Position numbers and translations under genes: made by a program
Assembly: GCA_963786625.1 (NCBI GenBank)
Contig: CAWAZS010000005.1
Location: 124,001 to 188,000 of the forward strand
DNA length: 64,000 nucleotides
DNA from: CAIWHR01 sp963786625
GTDB taxonomy: Bacteria; Pseudomonadota; Gammaproteobacteria; Burkholderiales; Casimicrobiaceae
Direction of reading: 5' to 3'
Notes under the pieces: model-generated
What the model was told of the DNA's origin: nothing
Seen by the model: only the letters and a program-made list of their open reading frames with translations
Database searches by the model: none
Part shown: piece after piece, positions 57,619 to 64,000 of the stretch
Numbering within the stretch: position 1 is the first letter of the stretch
How the letters are laid out: each line of letters begins with the position of its first letter

Positions 57619-58056
57619 TTGAACGCCCGCCTGGTCGCTTTGCTGTTGCTTTCCACGTTGCCCGCGCTGGCCGGCGCTCAGACCGGTCCGAGCGATGCCT
57701 GGGAGAAGTTTCATCTCGCCATCGCCAATGCGGACCGGGCCGCGGCCGCCTCCGTCCTTGCCGCCGACGTGCAGATTTTCGAGTCGGGTTTCGTGGAGCG
57801 GTCCCGGGACGAGTATCTGACGCATCATTTCGAAGCCGACGCCAAGTTTGCGAAGGCAGTCCCGCGAAGGGTGACCCGGCACAGCGAGCAGGCGGCGGGG
57901 AATATGGCTCTGGTCCTGGAGGAAACCGAAACCAATGGCAGCTACGAAGACAAGCCGGTCAAGCTGATCGGCACCGAGACCGCCGTCCTTCGACGGGATG
58001 ACGGGACTTGGCGGATCGTGCACATCCACTGGTCGTCGCGGAAGCCGAAGCCGTGA
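57619..58056 (+). CDS. Secreted SnoaL/DUF4440-like protein
   Basis: 145 residues with a signal peptide (first about 20, ending AGA-QT). The mature part looks like the NTF2/SnoaL fold: DAWEKFHLAIANADRAAAASVLAADVQIFESGFVERSRDEYL-type start and RRDDGTWRIVHIHWSSR end. TTG at 57619 is chosen because AGGGGAGAA lies upstream and no ATG or GTG fits. It is probably a small periplasmic protein of unknown ligand. A perfect GATGCC/GGCATC hairpin follows the stop, without a T-run. Confidence 0.8.
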   Translation: MNARLVALLLLSTLPALAGAQTGPSDAWEKFHLAIANADRAAAASVLAADVQIFESGFVERSRDEYLTHHFEADAKFAKAVPRRVTRHSEQAAGNMALVLEETETNGSYEDKPVKLIGTETAVLRRDDGTWRIVHIHWSSRKPKP

Positions 58057-58163
58057 ACCGGGGATGCCCGGCGCGCGGCATCCGTGCGCCGGCATTGCGG
58101 GGCGGGTTCGCTTAGGACCGCGATCTGCCGGCGTCGCCGCCCGCCGCGGCGCCGAATGTCGCC

Positions 58164-59213
58164 TCAATGCGGATGCCGGTGATGGACATCCGGATAGTGG
58201 GGGTGCGCATGCTCGATCGGTTCATGCACATGCGCGTGGGTATGCGGCTCCTTGCCATCCCACTCGGGCGCGTGCCGGTGTCGATGGTGCAAGTCGTGGG
58301 TGTGGACATGCGCATGTTCGAGTCGCTCGTGTGCGTGCCGGTGTCCGTGCTTCTCGGCAAGGTGGAGCCACGTGCCGGCGGCCATCAGTGCGCCGGCGAC
58401 GATCAGTTGCCAGGTCACCGGCTCGCCTTGCAGCAGCACCGCCAGCACTGCGCCGAAGAAGGGCGCGACCGAGAAGTACGCGCCGGTCCGTGCCGTGCCT
58501 AGATGCCGAAGGGCGAGCACAAACAGCACGAGGCTCACCCCATAGCCGAGAAAGCCGACGACGGCGGCGGTCCCTATGACGCCGGTGGCCGGCAACTGCG
58601 CGCCCAATGCCAGAGCGAGGCCAAGGTTTATCGCACCCGCGGCCAATCCCTTCAGAGCGGCGATCACGACCGCGTCGTTCGCGGATATCCGGCGCGTCAG
58701 GTTGTTGTCCAAGCCCCAGCAAAGACAGGCCGTGGCAATCAGTGCCGGGCCCATCGCTGCGGTTCCGACGTCGCCCGGCGTCCACGCCAATACCAGTCCA
58801 CCGGCGACAATGGCCAGCATCCCCGAGGCTATCCGCCAGTCGAAGTTCTCGCGGAATACGAACCAGGCGAGCAACGCGGTGAACACGGCCTCCAGATTGA
58901 GCAGGAGCGACGCGGCCGACGCGGTCGTGGTCACCAGGCCGTACATCAGCGCGACCGGACCTGCCACGCCACCGAACAGAATGGCGCCGGCCAGCCATCG
59001 CCACTCGCCGCGCCGAGGCAGACTCTCCGCCGCCTGCCCCGGATTCCCGAGACTCCGGCCGGCAAGTACCAGCAGCAGGCCCAGGCCGGAGCCGCTGTAG
59101 AGCAACCCCGCCAGCAACAGTGGGGAGACGGCGCCGAGCAGCATTTTCGCGAGCGGAGTGCTCAGACCGAAGAGCACGGCCGCGCCGAGCGCGTAGAGGA
59201 CTCCGCGGTGCAT
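58164..59213 (-). CDS. EamA/DMT transporter with His-rich tail
   Basis: 349 residues. Ten predicted membrane segments in two EamA repeats fill residues 1-280. The last about 65 residues are soluble and very His-rich with HAHVHTHDLHHRHRH and HTHAHVHE-type runs, suggesting metal binding. Such tails occur on metal exporters (for example RcnA and CDF proteins) but are unusual for EamA. Neighbouring copper genes support a link with metal export (inference). ATG at 59213; a GTG at 59216 is the alternative. Confidence 0.82.
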   Translation of the reverse strand: MHRGVLYALGAAVLFGLSTPLAKMLLGAVSPLLLAGLLYSGSGLGLLLVLAGRSLGNPGQAAESLPRRGEWRWLAGAILFGGVAGPVALMYGLVTTTASAASLLLNLEAVFTALLAWFVFRENFDWRIASGMLAIVAGGLVLAWTPGDVGTAAMGPALIATACLCWGLDNNLTRRISANDAVVIAALKGLAAGAINLGLALALGAQLPATGVIGTAAVVGFLGYGVSLVLFVLALRHLGTARTGAYFSVAPFFGAVLAVLLQGEPVTWQLIVAGALMAAGTWLHLAEKHGHRHAHERLEHAHVHTHDLHHRHRHAPEWDGKEPHTHAHVHEPIEHAHPHYPDVHHRHPH

Positions 59214-59270
59214 CACGCCTCCAGTTTGCTGACGCGGCGGCCGCGATGCGCGGATCGGCAAGCCGTCGGA

Positions 59271-59501
59271 TCAACCGGATCCGCCGCAGCAACTCGCCTG
59301 CTTGCCGTGCTCCTGGATCGGAGGGCAGGGTATCGTACCGTAGGAGCAGAAGACGCAGCAATCACCTGGCTTCGGCTTGAGCACGGTGTGACATCGCTCG
59401 CACTCGTAGAACCATTGGCAGGCATCGGTCGGCATGCGCTCGCTCTTGACGTGGCCGCAGTGTGGACAGGTCAGCGTCGAATCCAGGATAACGGCGCTCA
59501 T
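59271..59501 (-). CDS. Cys-rich small protein of the GDCCVFCSYGT family
   Basis: 76 residues with 11 Cys. CPHCG and CERCH form a zinc-ribbon-like pair, followed by GDCCVFCSYGTIPCPPIQE and a CCGGSG end. This small family is regularly found in mercury, copper and other metal-resistance islands; the function is unknown, and a soft-metal binding role is inferred. It is 57 bases upstream of the His-rich transporter gene on the same strand. Confidence 0.82.
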   Translation of the reverse strand: MSAVILDSTLTCPHCGHVKSERMPTDACQWFYECERCHTVLKPKPGDCCVFCSYGTIPCPPIQEHGKQASCCGGSG

Positions 59502-59607
59502 TTCACGTTGCCTTCACCGCGCCTGGCGCGCGCGCTGGCCAACCAGGCGAGCGGCGTTCCGGGGGCTACGCGGCGCTTCATGCGGACTTGTGCTGGTTCG
59601 GCGCCCC

Positions 59608-60675
59608 TCACCATGCGAAGGGCTGAATCTGCGTGACGCGGCCACCAGGCCATCGGACGGTACCCGTCGCCGGCGACGAGAACGTCAGGGTGATGCCTCC
59701 ATCGTCTCCCGCCAGTATGGGCCTCTGGTACATGCAGGATGCGCACTGACCGCCGCGGTATTTGTCGAGAGTTGCCGTTGCCGCGACGCCGTCACCCGCA
59801 TTGGCAAGCGGCGCGACGGCGAGGTACCAGAGCGGATCGCCGGTCGACGAATAGCTGTAGATGGTGGCGACCAGCACGCCACGCTGCACCTGCAGGTTGT
59901 ATCCCGTGCCCGATTCGTCGGGATTCCACCAGATTCCCGTCATCGGCGTGAACGCGAGCGGGGCCGCGCCGCCGCCCGGCTGCGCCACAGTGCCCGGGAT
60001 CGAATAACCGGACAGGACCGCGGTGTTGGCTCCATCGCTCATCTTGACCATGCCGACACCGGCCGCGTACCAGACCTCGCGCACATACCCCGCACCACGC
60101 TGCTCACGCACGTGCAACGCGTTGGCGAACGTGCCGGCGGGCGTGGTCACGGTTTCCAGAGCCAATGCCTGATAGGAGCTCATGTGACTCTGTCCGCCCA
60201 TCATGCTGCTGGCCCAGGTTACGCCGGCCTGCCACATCTCCACGTTCTGGTAGCCTCCTCCGGGTCCACCCATCATGGTTCCCGGCGTGATGGGACTCTT
60301 GAGGAGCCATTCCGGGCTGGTGTAGGTCATCATCGAATACTGGGTTCCCGCGGCGTTCGCGCCCATGCCGCCGAAGTACCGAATACCGTCCGGGTCCATC
60401 CGGTAGAAGTCCGTCGCGTCCGGCGCACAGGAAACGCCCACATTGCAGACGTACGTCGTGTGCATCGCAGTGAGTCCGGCAACTCCTGCCCAGGTTTGCC
60501 CGGAACGCATCACCGCCGTGGAGGTCGCCCAGGGTCCGCCGGTGTGCACGTAGTCGTACCGCGCCCCGTCGACCAGTGGGAAGTATTCCGACGTCGACAT
60601 CGGACCGCCCATCATCTGGCCGGCGCTTGTACCGGAAATTATCGCCAAGAGGAGTACGCCGAGAGGCCTGAACAT
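59608..60675 (-). CDS. Secreted Met-rich protein, unknown function
   Basis: 355 residues with a signal peptide (first about 19, GTSA-GQ). ATG at 60675 has an AAGGAG ribosome site 7 bases upstream. The body holds several methionine clusters (MMGGPMS, MMGGPGGG, MMGGQSHM), often a copper(I)-binding feature, and two Cys pairs (CNVGVSC, CASC). The C-terminal about 110 residues contain GIWWNPDESGTGYNLQVQRG and GDPLWYLA, a secreted-protein domain recurring in proteobacteria. Function unknown; periplasmic copper binding is suggested by copK next door. Confidence 0.75.
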   Translation of the reverse strand: MFRPLGVLLLAIISGTSAGQMMGGPMSTSEYFPLVDGARYDYVHTGGPWATSTAVMRSGQTWAGVAGLTAMHTTYVCNVGVSCAPDATDFYRMDPDGIRYFGGMGANAAGTQYSMMTYTSPEWLLKSPITPGTMMGGPGGGYQNVEMWQAGVTWASSMMGGQSHMSSYQALALETVTTPAGTFANALHVREQRGAGYVREVWYAAGVGMVKMSDGANTAVLSGYSIPGTVAQPGGGAAPLAFTPMTGIWWNPDESGTGYNLQVQRGVLVATIYSYSSTGDPLWYLAVAPLANAGDGVAATATLDKYRGGQCASCMYQRPILAGDDGGITLTFSSPATGTVRWPGGRVTQIQPFAW

Positions 60676-60907
60676 GTCGATGCTCCTTGTTGACGCTCGC
60701 GCGGAGATCGGATTGAAGCGGAAAGTCCGATGACCTTGCATCAGAATGCGTTTCACGTGGTCGGTGGCGATCCTTGGGCAGCGACGCATGGGGCAATCAT
60801 TGCCGAAATGCATCGTCGTGAATGTGATCTACGTCACGCGATGTCGATATCGGTTCGCCATTCGCACGATGGATGCGCGGCGACCGTCAGGGAAGATTAC
60901 GTGAAGC

Positions 60908-60921
60908 TTACAAAGCTGTAA
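60908..60921. promoter_or_regulatory. Cop-box-like palindrome 1
   Basis: TTACA-AAGC-TGTAA, a perfect inverted repeat with a four-base spacer, as in CopR-type copper response operators. It could serve the minus-strand secreted protein gene or copK. Confidence 0.55.
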
Positions 60922-61032
60922 TGGCACGAACGGACAGCGCAGACGTCGCGTTCGCGCGCGAGGTCCGGCACCTAGACCTCGCAGACATCGAGACTGCCCC
61001 CGCATACCGCACCTGCCAACGACGACGCGCGC

Positions 61033-61046
61033 TTACGCGGGTGTAA
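61033..61046. promoter_or_regulatory. Cop-box-like palindrome 2
   Basis: TTACG-CGGG-TGTAA, one mismatch from the first palindrome with the same spacer length, 153 bases before the copK ATG and about 20 bases before a -10-like sequence. Confidence 0.55.
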
Positions 61047-61198
61047 TTCTGTCGTCAGCCTCCGGTTGGTATCGATGGCGTAACTTCAATATGCCCATGG
61101 CGGACAAGGTGAAATCTGCAGCAAATCGAGTTCGCGCGGTAACCGCCGACAATCGTCATGGACCTGAACCGATACTTGCCAACATCAGGAAACGGAAA

Positions 61199-61486
61199 AT
61201 GCGAAAACTCTTGTTACCGTGCGTGCTGGCGCTGGCTTTTGTGGGCACCGCTCACGCGATGGCGGACGAACGTGTGATTCCCCTTAAGGATGGCGCGAGC
61301 GTTGTCATATTCCAGGACGGGAAGATGTCCATGCGCGACAAGTTCGGGCGGGCGCACGCCATGCCGGAAGGCACGATTATGGAAACAGCCGATGGGCAGA
61401 AGATCCTCATGAGGGGCAATGAGTTCTACCGACGGACGACCGCCGAGGAACTCAGGAGGCCGTCAACCATTTTTGTATTCCGCTGA
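61199..61486 (+). CDS. copK: Periplasmic copper-binding protein CopK
   Basis: 95 residues. Signal peptide of 20 residues ends AHA-MADE. The mature part matches CopK of Cupriavidus: VIPLKDGASVVIFQDGKMSMRDKFGRAHAMPEGTIME-type core with the Met residues that bind Cu(I), then QKILMRGNEFYR. The C-terminus differs and ends FVFR, unlike the Lys/His-rich end of classical CopK. ATG at 61199 follows AGGAAACGG. CopK is a very abundant periplasmic copper buffer in copper-stressed cells. Cop-box palindromes lie upstream. Confidence 0.88.
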   Translation: MRKLLLPCVLALAFVGTAHAMADERVIPLKDGASVVIFQDGKMSMRDKFGRAHAMPEGTIMETADGQKILMRGNEFYRRTTAEELRRPSTIFVFR

Positions 61487-61645
61487 CGATGAGCGGTGAT
61501 TTCGATCGAGCGCGACCGGTGATTCCAGCGGATCGTTACCTGCACGAACGCCGGTTCGACGTTGCTGACGGGTTTTCCGCGGCTAAATCCAGTACCAATC
61601 GAGAGGTGATGTGATTTGTAGATCGGTGCTGGCCCCAGCAAACGC

Positions 61646-62741
61646 TTACCTTGAAGTACGTCGAATGCGGGCCACGGTCGCGCCGTGGATGACGGGATCC
61701 GGCAGTTCCTCCGGAGGTTCTCGCCCAAGGCGCTCAACCGGGCTCTGGCGCGCTTGACTCGACGAAGAATTCCCGAACGACCTGCTGGAACCTGACGGTC
61801 ATGTCCTCTTTCTGCTGGTAATAGTCGAGCAGCTCTTTCCACGGTGACGCCATGTCCGCATAAGCGGCGAGGACCGCGACCAGGGCCCCAAGCGATAGTT
61901 GACCCTTGATCGCCAGATAGCCGCCGATCGAAAAGAAAAGCAGCGGTACGATCTTATTGAGGCTGTTGTTCAAATACTTCATGAGGAATTTGCGCTCGAA
62001 GATCTCGTAGCGGATCGCACGGAGCTTTGACAATTTGGCATCCATCGCCTGGATTCGATCTGCGGCGCTTTGTGGGCCGCGGATTTCCGCGAACGAGGCG
62101 ACCGTGTCGCCAACCTGATCCGCGACGGCGCGCATCAACCGGATGCGGTCACGGGAGAGGGAATTGATCTTGGCCTGCAACTTCGGAATGAGCCAGGCCT
62201 GCACAGGGTAGAGGGCGATTGTGCCGAGGCCGAGGATCGGCTCCTGCGCGAAAATGAAGGCGAGGTAGACCAACAACGTACCGCCCTGCATGACCGGTAG
62301 GGCCACGGCGTCGCCGATGAAGCCCCCGAGCGCTTCGGCCTCGGCGGTGATCATTGCGACGAATTGGCCGGGAGATGCACCCGACATCCGTTCTGGTGGA
62401 AGCCGCAGCAACCTTTGGTACAGATCACTCCGGAGAGTTGTCACGACGCGTTCGCCGAGGCGACTCGCCCGCGAGGTGATGAGAAACTTGAAGAAACCGT
62501 TGAAGAGGTTCAAACAAAGATAGATTGCGCACAGGGCGAACAAATGCGGGATCTGATCGGCGGGTAGGTACCCGTACAATCCTTCGTGCAGGCCGTGCCC
62601 GGAGATCGCCTTATTGACGATGTGTTTGGGCAGATCAAGGGCGACATAGATGAACGGGAACGACGACAACGTCAGGAGTACGATGCGAACCTGATCCGAC
62701 GCGCTGTGTGACCAGATGTAACGGTAGAGACCGGGCGCCAT
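61646..62741 (-). pseudogene. Truncated ABC exporter, membrane domain only
   Basis: ATG at 62741 opens 335 residues of a type-I ABC exporter membrane domain with six membrane segments (LRSDLYQRLLRLPPERMSGASPGQFVAMITAEAEALGGF in the middle) and stops at 61734. In another frame the linker to the ATPase domain continues (EPPEELPDPVIHGATVAR-like) to about 61648, where homology ends before any Walker A. So there is one frame break and then loss of the whole nucleotide-binding domain. An IS3 transposase scrap lies directly upstream. It is non-functional as an exporter. Confidence 0.75.
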
Positions 62742-62749
62742 CGCGTTGC

Positions 62750-62870
62750 TCAGCCGACCGACACGGCGCGGCCATCGCCCGCCATCGCCAGGTAGATGAA
62801 TCCGGACAAGGCCGGCACGTAGCTCATGTCGGCAACCCACAGTTGGCGCGGGCCTTGGCGGCCAGCTGGC
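62750..62870 (-). mobile_element. IS3-family transposase remnant
   Basis: About 40 codons ending at TGA 62752-62750 read QLWVADMSYVPALSGFIYLA, the first DDE aspartate region of IS3-family integrase-core transposases (W-V-A-D-x-T/S-Y-V). No start, no further catalytic residues and no terminal repeats are seen, so it is a dead fragment between the CusF-like gene and the truncated ABC exporter. Confidence 0.7.
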
Positions 62871-62902
62871 GATTGACCGGGTCCGCGCCGGACGTCGCCG
62901 GG

Positions 62903-63250
62903 TCACTTCGCGAGACTGATTTGCGTGACCGTCGGTTGCTGACCGACCATCGTTGCGCGGAAGCGGACTTTGTCGCCGGGCTTCAGCTTCGCGAGCAGGG
63001 TGGCGTCCGCCGCCTTGAATACCATCGAGCTCATCGGCGCCATCCGCAGGCCTGCGATCTTGCCGTGCCCGAGAGTGATCGTTCCATCTTCGAGGTCGAT
63101 CTCGCGCACCTCGCCTGCGACGAGCGATGCTGCCCTCGCGACAGGCTTATGTGCCGGTTCAGTCCCCGGTGCGTGATCGTTGCACGCGAGGGCGAACGTT
63201 GACGAACCCGCGAGCATCGCGAAGAGGGCCAAAGCGACAATTCGCGTCAT
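62903..63250 (-). CDS. CusF-like periplasmic copper-binding protein
   Basis: 115 residues with a signal peptide (about 22 residues, ending ALA-CN). The mature C-terminal domain matches the CusF_Ec family: GEVREIDLEDGTITLGHGKIAGLRMAPMSSMVF then LKPGDKVRFRATMVGQ. His and Met ligands of the Cu(I)/Ag(I) site are present, but the tryptophan of E. coli CusF is replaced by Met, as in many relatives. It hands copper to the CusABC pump. It is 12 bases after the DUF411 gene on the same strand. Confidence 0.85.
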   Translation of the reverse strand: MTRIVALALFAMLAGSSTFALACNDHAPGTEPAHKPVARAASLVAGEVREIDLEDGTITLGHGKIAGLRMAPMSSMVFKAADATLLAKLKPGDKVRFRATMVGQQPTVTQISLAK

Positions 63251-63262
63251 CGCATCCTTTCG

Positions 63263-63733
63263 TTAGCCACGATACTTGGCGTAGCTGGAACTGCCGCCGT
63301 CGCGATGAAGCAGCAGCACAGTGTAGGGATCCACACGGCCTCCTTGCTCCATGCCCGGTGAGCCGATGACCATGCCCGGGACGGCGAGGCCGATGGCGGC
63401 GGGGCGTTCCTTGAGCAGCCGCTGAATTTCCCGGACCGGCACATGACCCTCGATCGCGTAGCCGTCGATCAGTGCGGTATGGCAGCTGCCGTACTGGGGC
63501 GCAATGCCGGCCTTGGTACGTGCGGCAACGTTGCCGGAGTCGTGCGCCGTCACGGTGAATCCGGCATTGCGCAGCAGCGCGATCCATTCCCTGCAACAGC
63601 CACAGGTCGGATCCTTCCATACCTCGACAGACGGCCCGGTGGCCGCAGCCGCCGGCAGGTCGAGCAAGGCTCCCACCGGCACTGCGATAAGGCAGGCGAG
63701 GAATCGGCGTCTTTGCATCGTTGGTCTCTGCAT
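63263..63733 (-). CDS. DUF411 metal-binding protein
   Basis: 156 residues of the DUF411 family, linked to copper and silver resistance. The N-terminus has an RRRFLA stretch and a hydrophobic run ending AAAA-T, a possible Tat or Sec signal. The hallmark DPTCGCCREWI (about residues 41-51) and YGSCHTALIDGYAIEGHVP (about 81-99) carry the three family Cys; PGMVIGSPGME follows. ATG at 63733 is chosen for its GGAGAG ribosome site; ATG 63718 is an alternative. It lies between cusA and the CusF-like gene. Confidence 0.88.
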   Translation of the reverse strand: MQRPTMQRRRFLACLIAVPVGALLDLPAAAATGPSVEVWKDPTCGCCREWIALLRNAGFTVTAHDSGNVAARTKAGIAPQYGSCHTALIDGYAIEGHVPVREIQRLLKERPAAIGLAVPGMVIGSPGMEQGGRVDPYTVLLLHRDGGSSSYAKYRG

Positions 63734-63821
63734 GATGGGAAACTCTCCAGCGTAGCGTGGATCGAGCTACTTGCATTTCATATTCCCGCTTTCGGGCGCC
63801 TTCGACTTCAGTCAAAGCGCC

Positions 63822-64000
63822 TCAGGCGGGGGCCGCCTGCGCTGTCGGTCGGACCACTCGCCGGCGCAATTCCCACTCCTTCACCAGCGCATAGATCGCG
63901 GGGATCACGACCAGCGTCAGGATCGTGGAGGACACCATCCCGCCGACCATCGGCGCCGCGATGCGGCTCATCACTTCGGAGCCGGTGCCGGTGCCCCACA
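63822..64000 (-). CDS. cusA: Heavy-metal RND efflux pump CusA/CzcA, C-terminal end
   Basis: Only the last 59 residues are in the window. GTGSEVMSRIAAPMVGGMVSSTILTLVVIPAIYALVKEWE is the characteristic last membrane segment of heavy-metal RND pumps. The Cus (copper/silver) assignment comes from the DUF411 and CusF-like genes that follow on the same strand. The sequence alone could equally be CzcA. Confidence 0.85.
   Translation of the reverse strand, partial: WGTGTGSEVMSRIAAPMVGGMVSSTILTLVVIPAIYALVKEWELRRRVVRPTAQAAPA

Larger units (their letters stand above)
60676..61198. other. Intergenic regulatory region of the copper genes
   Basis: 523 bases between divergent genes, with lower GC than the surroundings. 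No ORF is convincing. Two cop-box-like palindromes are annotated separately. TATCGAT near 61070, preceded by TGG, resembles an extended -10 toward copK and lies about 20 bases after the second box. Confidence 0.5.

Noticed and set aside
58056..58110. GATGCC/GGCATC hairpin after the SnoaL-like gene considered as an intrinsic terminator
   Set aside because: No T-run follows the stem; evidence is too weak for a terminator call.

Overview
The window is very GC-rich, densely coded DNA of a Betaproteobacterium. The evidence is inferential: a beta-type phenylacetate cluster with paaN, a korCAB set that matches the 2-oxoglutarate:NADP+ oxidoreductase known from Azoarcus, a copK gene of the Cupriavidus type, and two families of short palindromic intergenic repeats. 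The genus cannot be told from sequence alone. No tRNA, rRNA, CRISPR array or intact insertion sequence was seen.

Layout: 1-1.8 kb (minus) holds a lipid-modifying methyltransferase overlapping an FAD oxidoreductase. 2-4 kb holds a small acidic ORF and rhlE. 4-6.6 kb (minus) is an MttB-family methyltransferase and paaX, divergent from the phenylacetate operon paaABCDE-N-G-H-I-K-J at 6.8-18 kb. 18-20 kb (minus) is nhaR-chaA. 20-25 kb is an HPF-TerC-FtsH-PAP2-DgkA envelope and stress run. 25-38 kb is a long plus-strand series: indolepyruvate:ferredoxin oxidoreductase iorAB, a thioesterase, a TRAP transporter, an MBL-fold protein, a flavin monooxygenase with a small partner (MhaAB-like), hmgA and two enoyl-CoA hydratases, one probably the paaF missing from the main paa operon. 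38-42 kb has an MFS transporter, a DUF4105-like protein and selD.

The most unusual part is 42.4-55.6 kb: NfnA-like and NfnB-like flavoproteins, a 2-oxoacid oxidoreductase (alpha, beta), a 749-residue PFOR-like protein with a C-terminal ferredoxin domain, and a second complete set korC-korA-korB. The nfnA and korC leaders share a promoter-like motif, and an FNR/ANR-like box lies before the first. Together with iorAB the window encodes three thiamine-diphosphate 2-oxoacid oxidoreductases. IorAB could deliver phenylacetyl-CoA from phenylpyruvate straight into the Paa pathway beside PaaK.

55.6-58 kb has an AsmA-family gene and a secreted SnoaL-like protein. 58-64 kb is a copper-handling island: His-rich EamA transporter, Cys-rich small protein, secreted Met-rich protein, copK with two cop-box-like palindromes, an ABC-exporter pseudogene, an IS3 transposase scrap, CusF-like and DUF411 proteins, and the end of cusA.

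Eleven genes carry single-base frame breaks (19 apparent insertions, 1 deletion) with full conservation on both sides. This looks like systematic sequence error rather than decay, so I annotated them as genes spanning the breaks.
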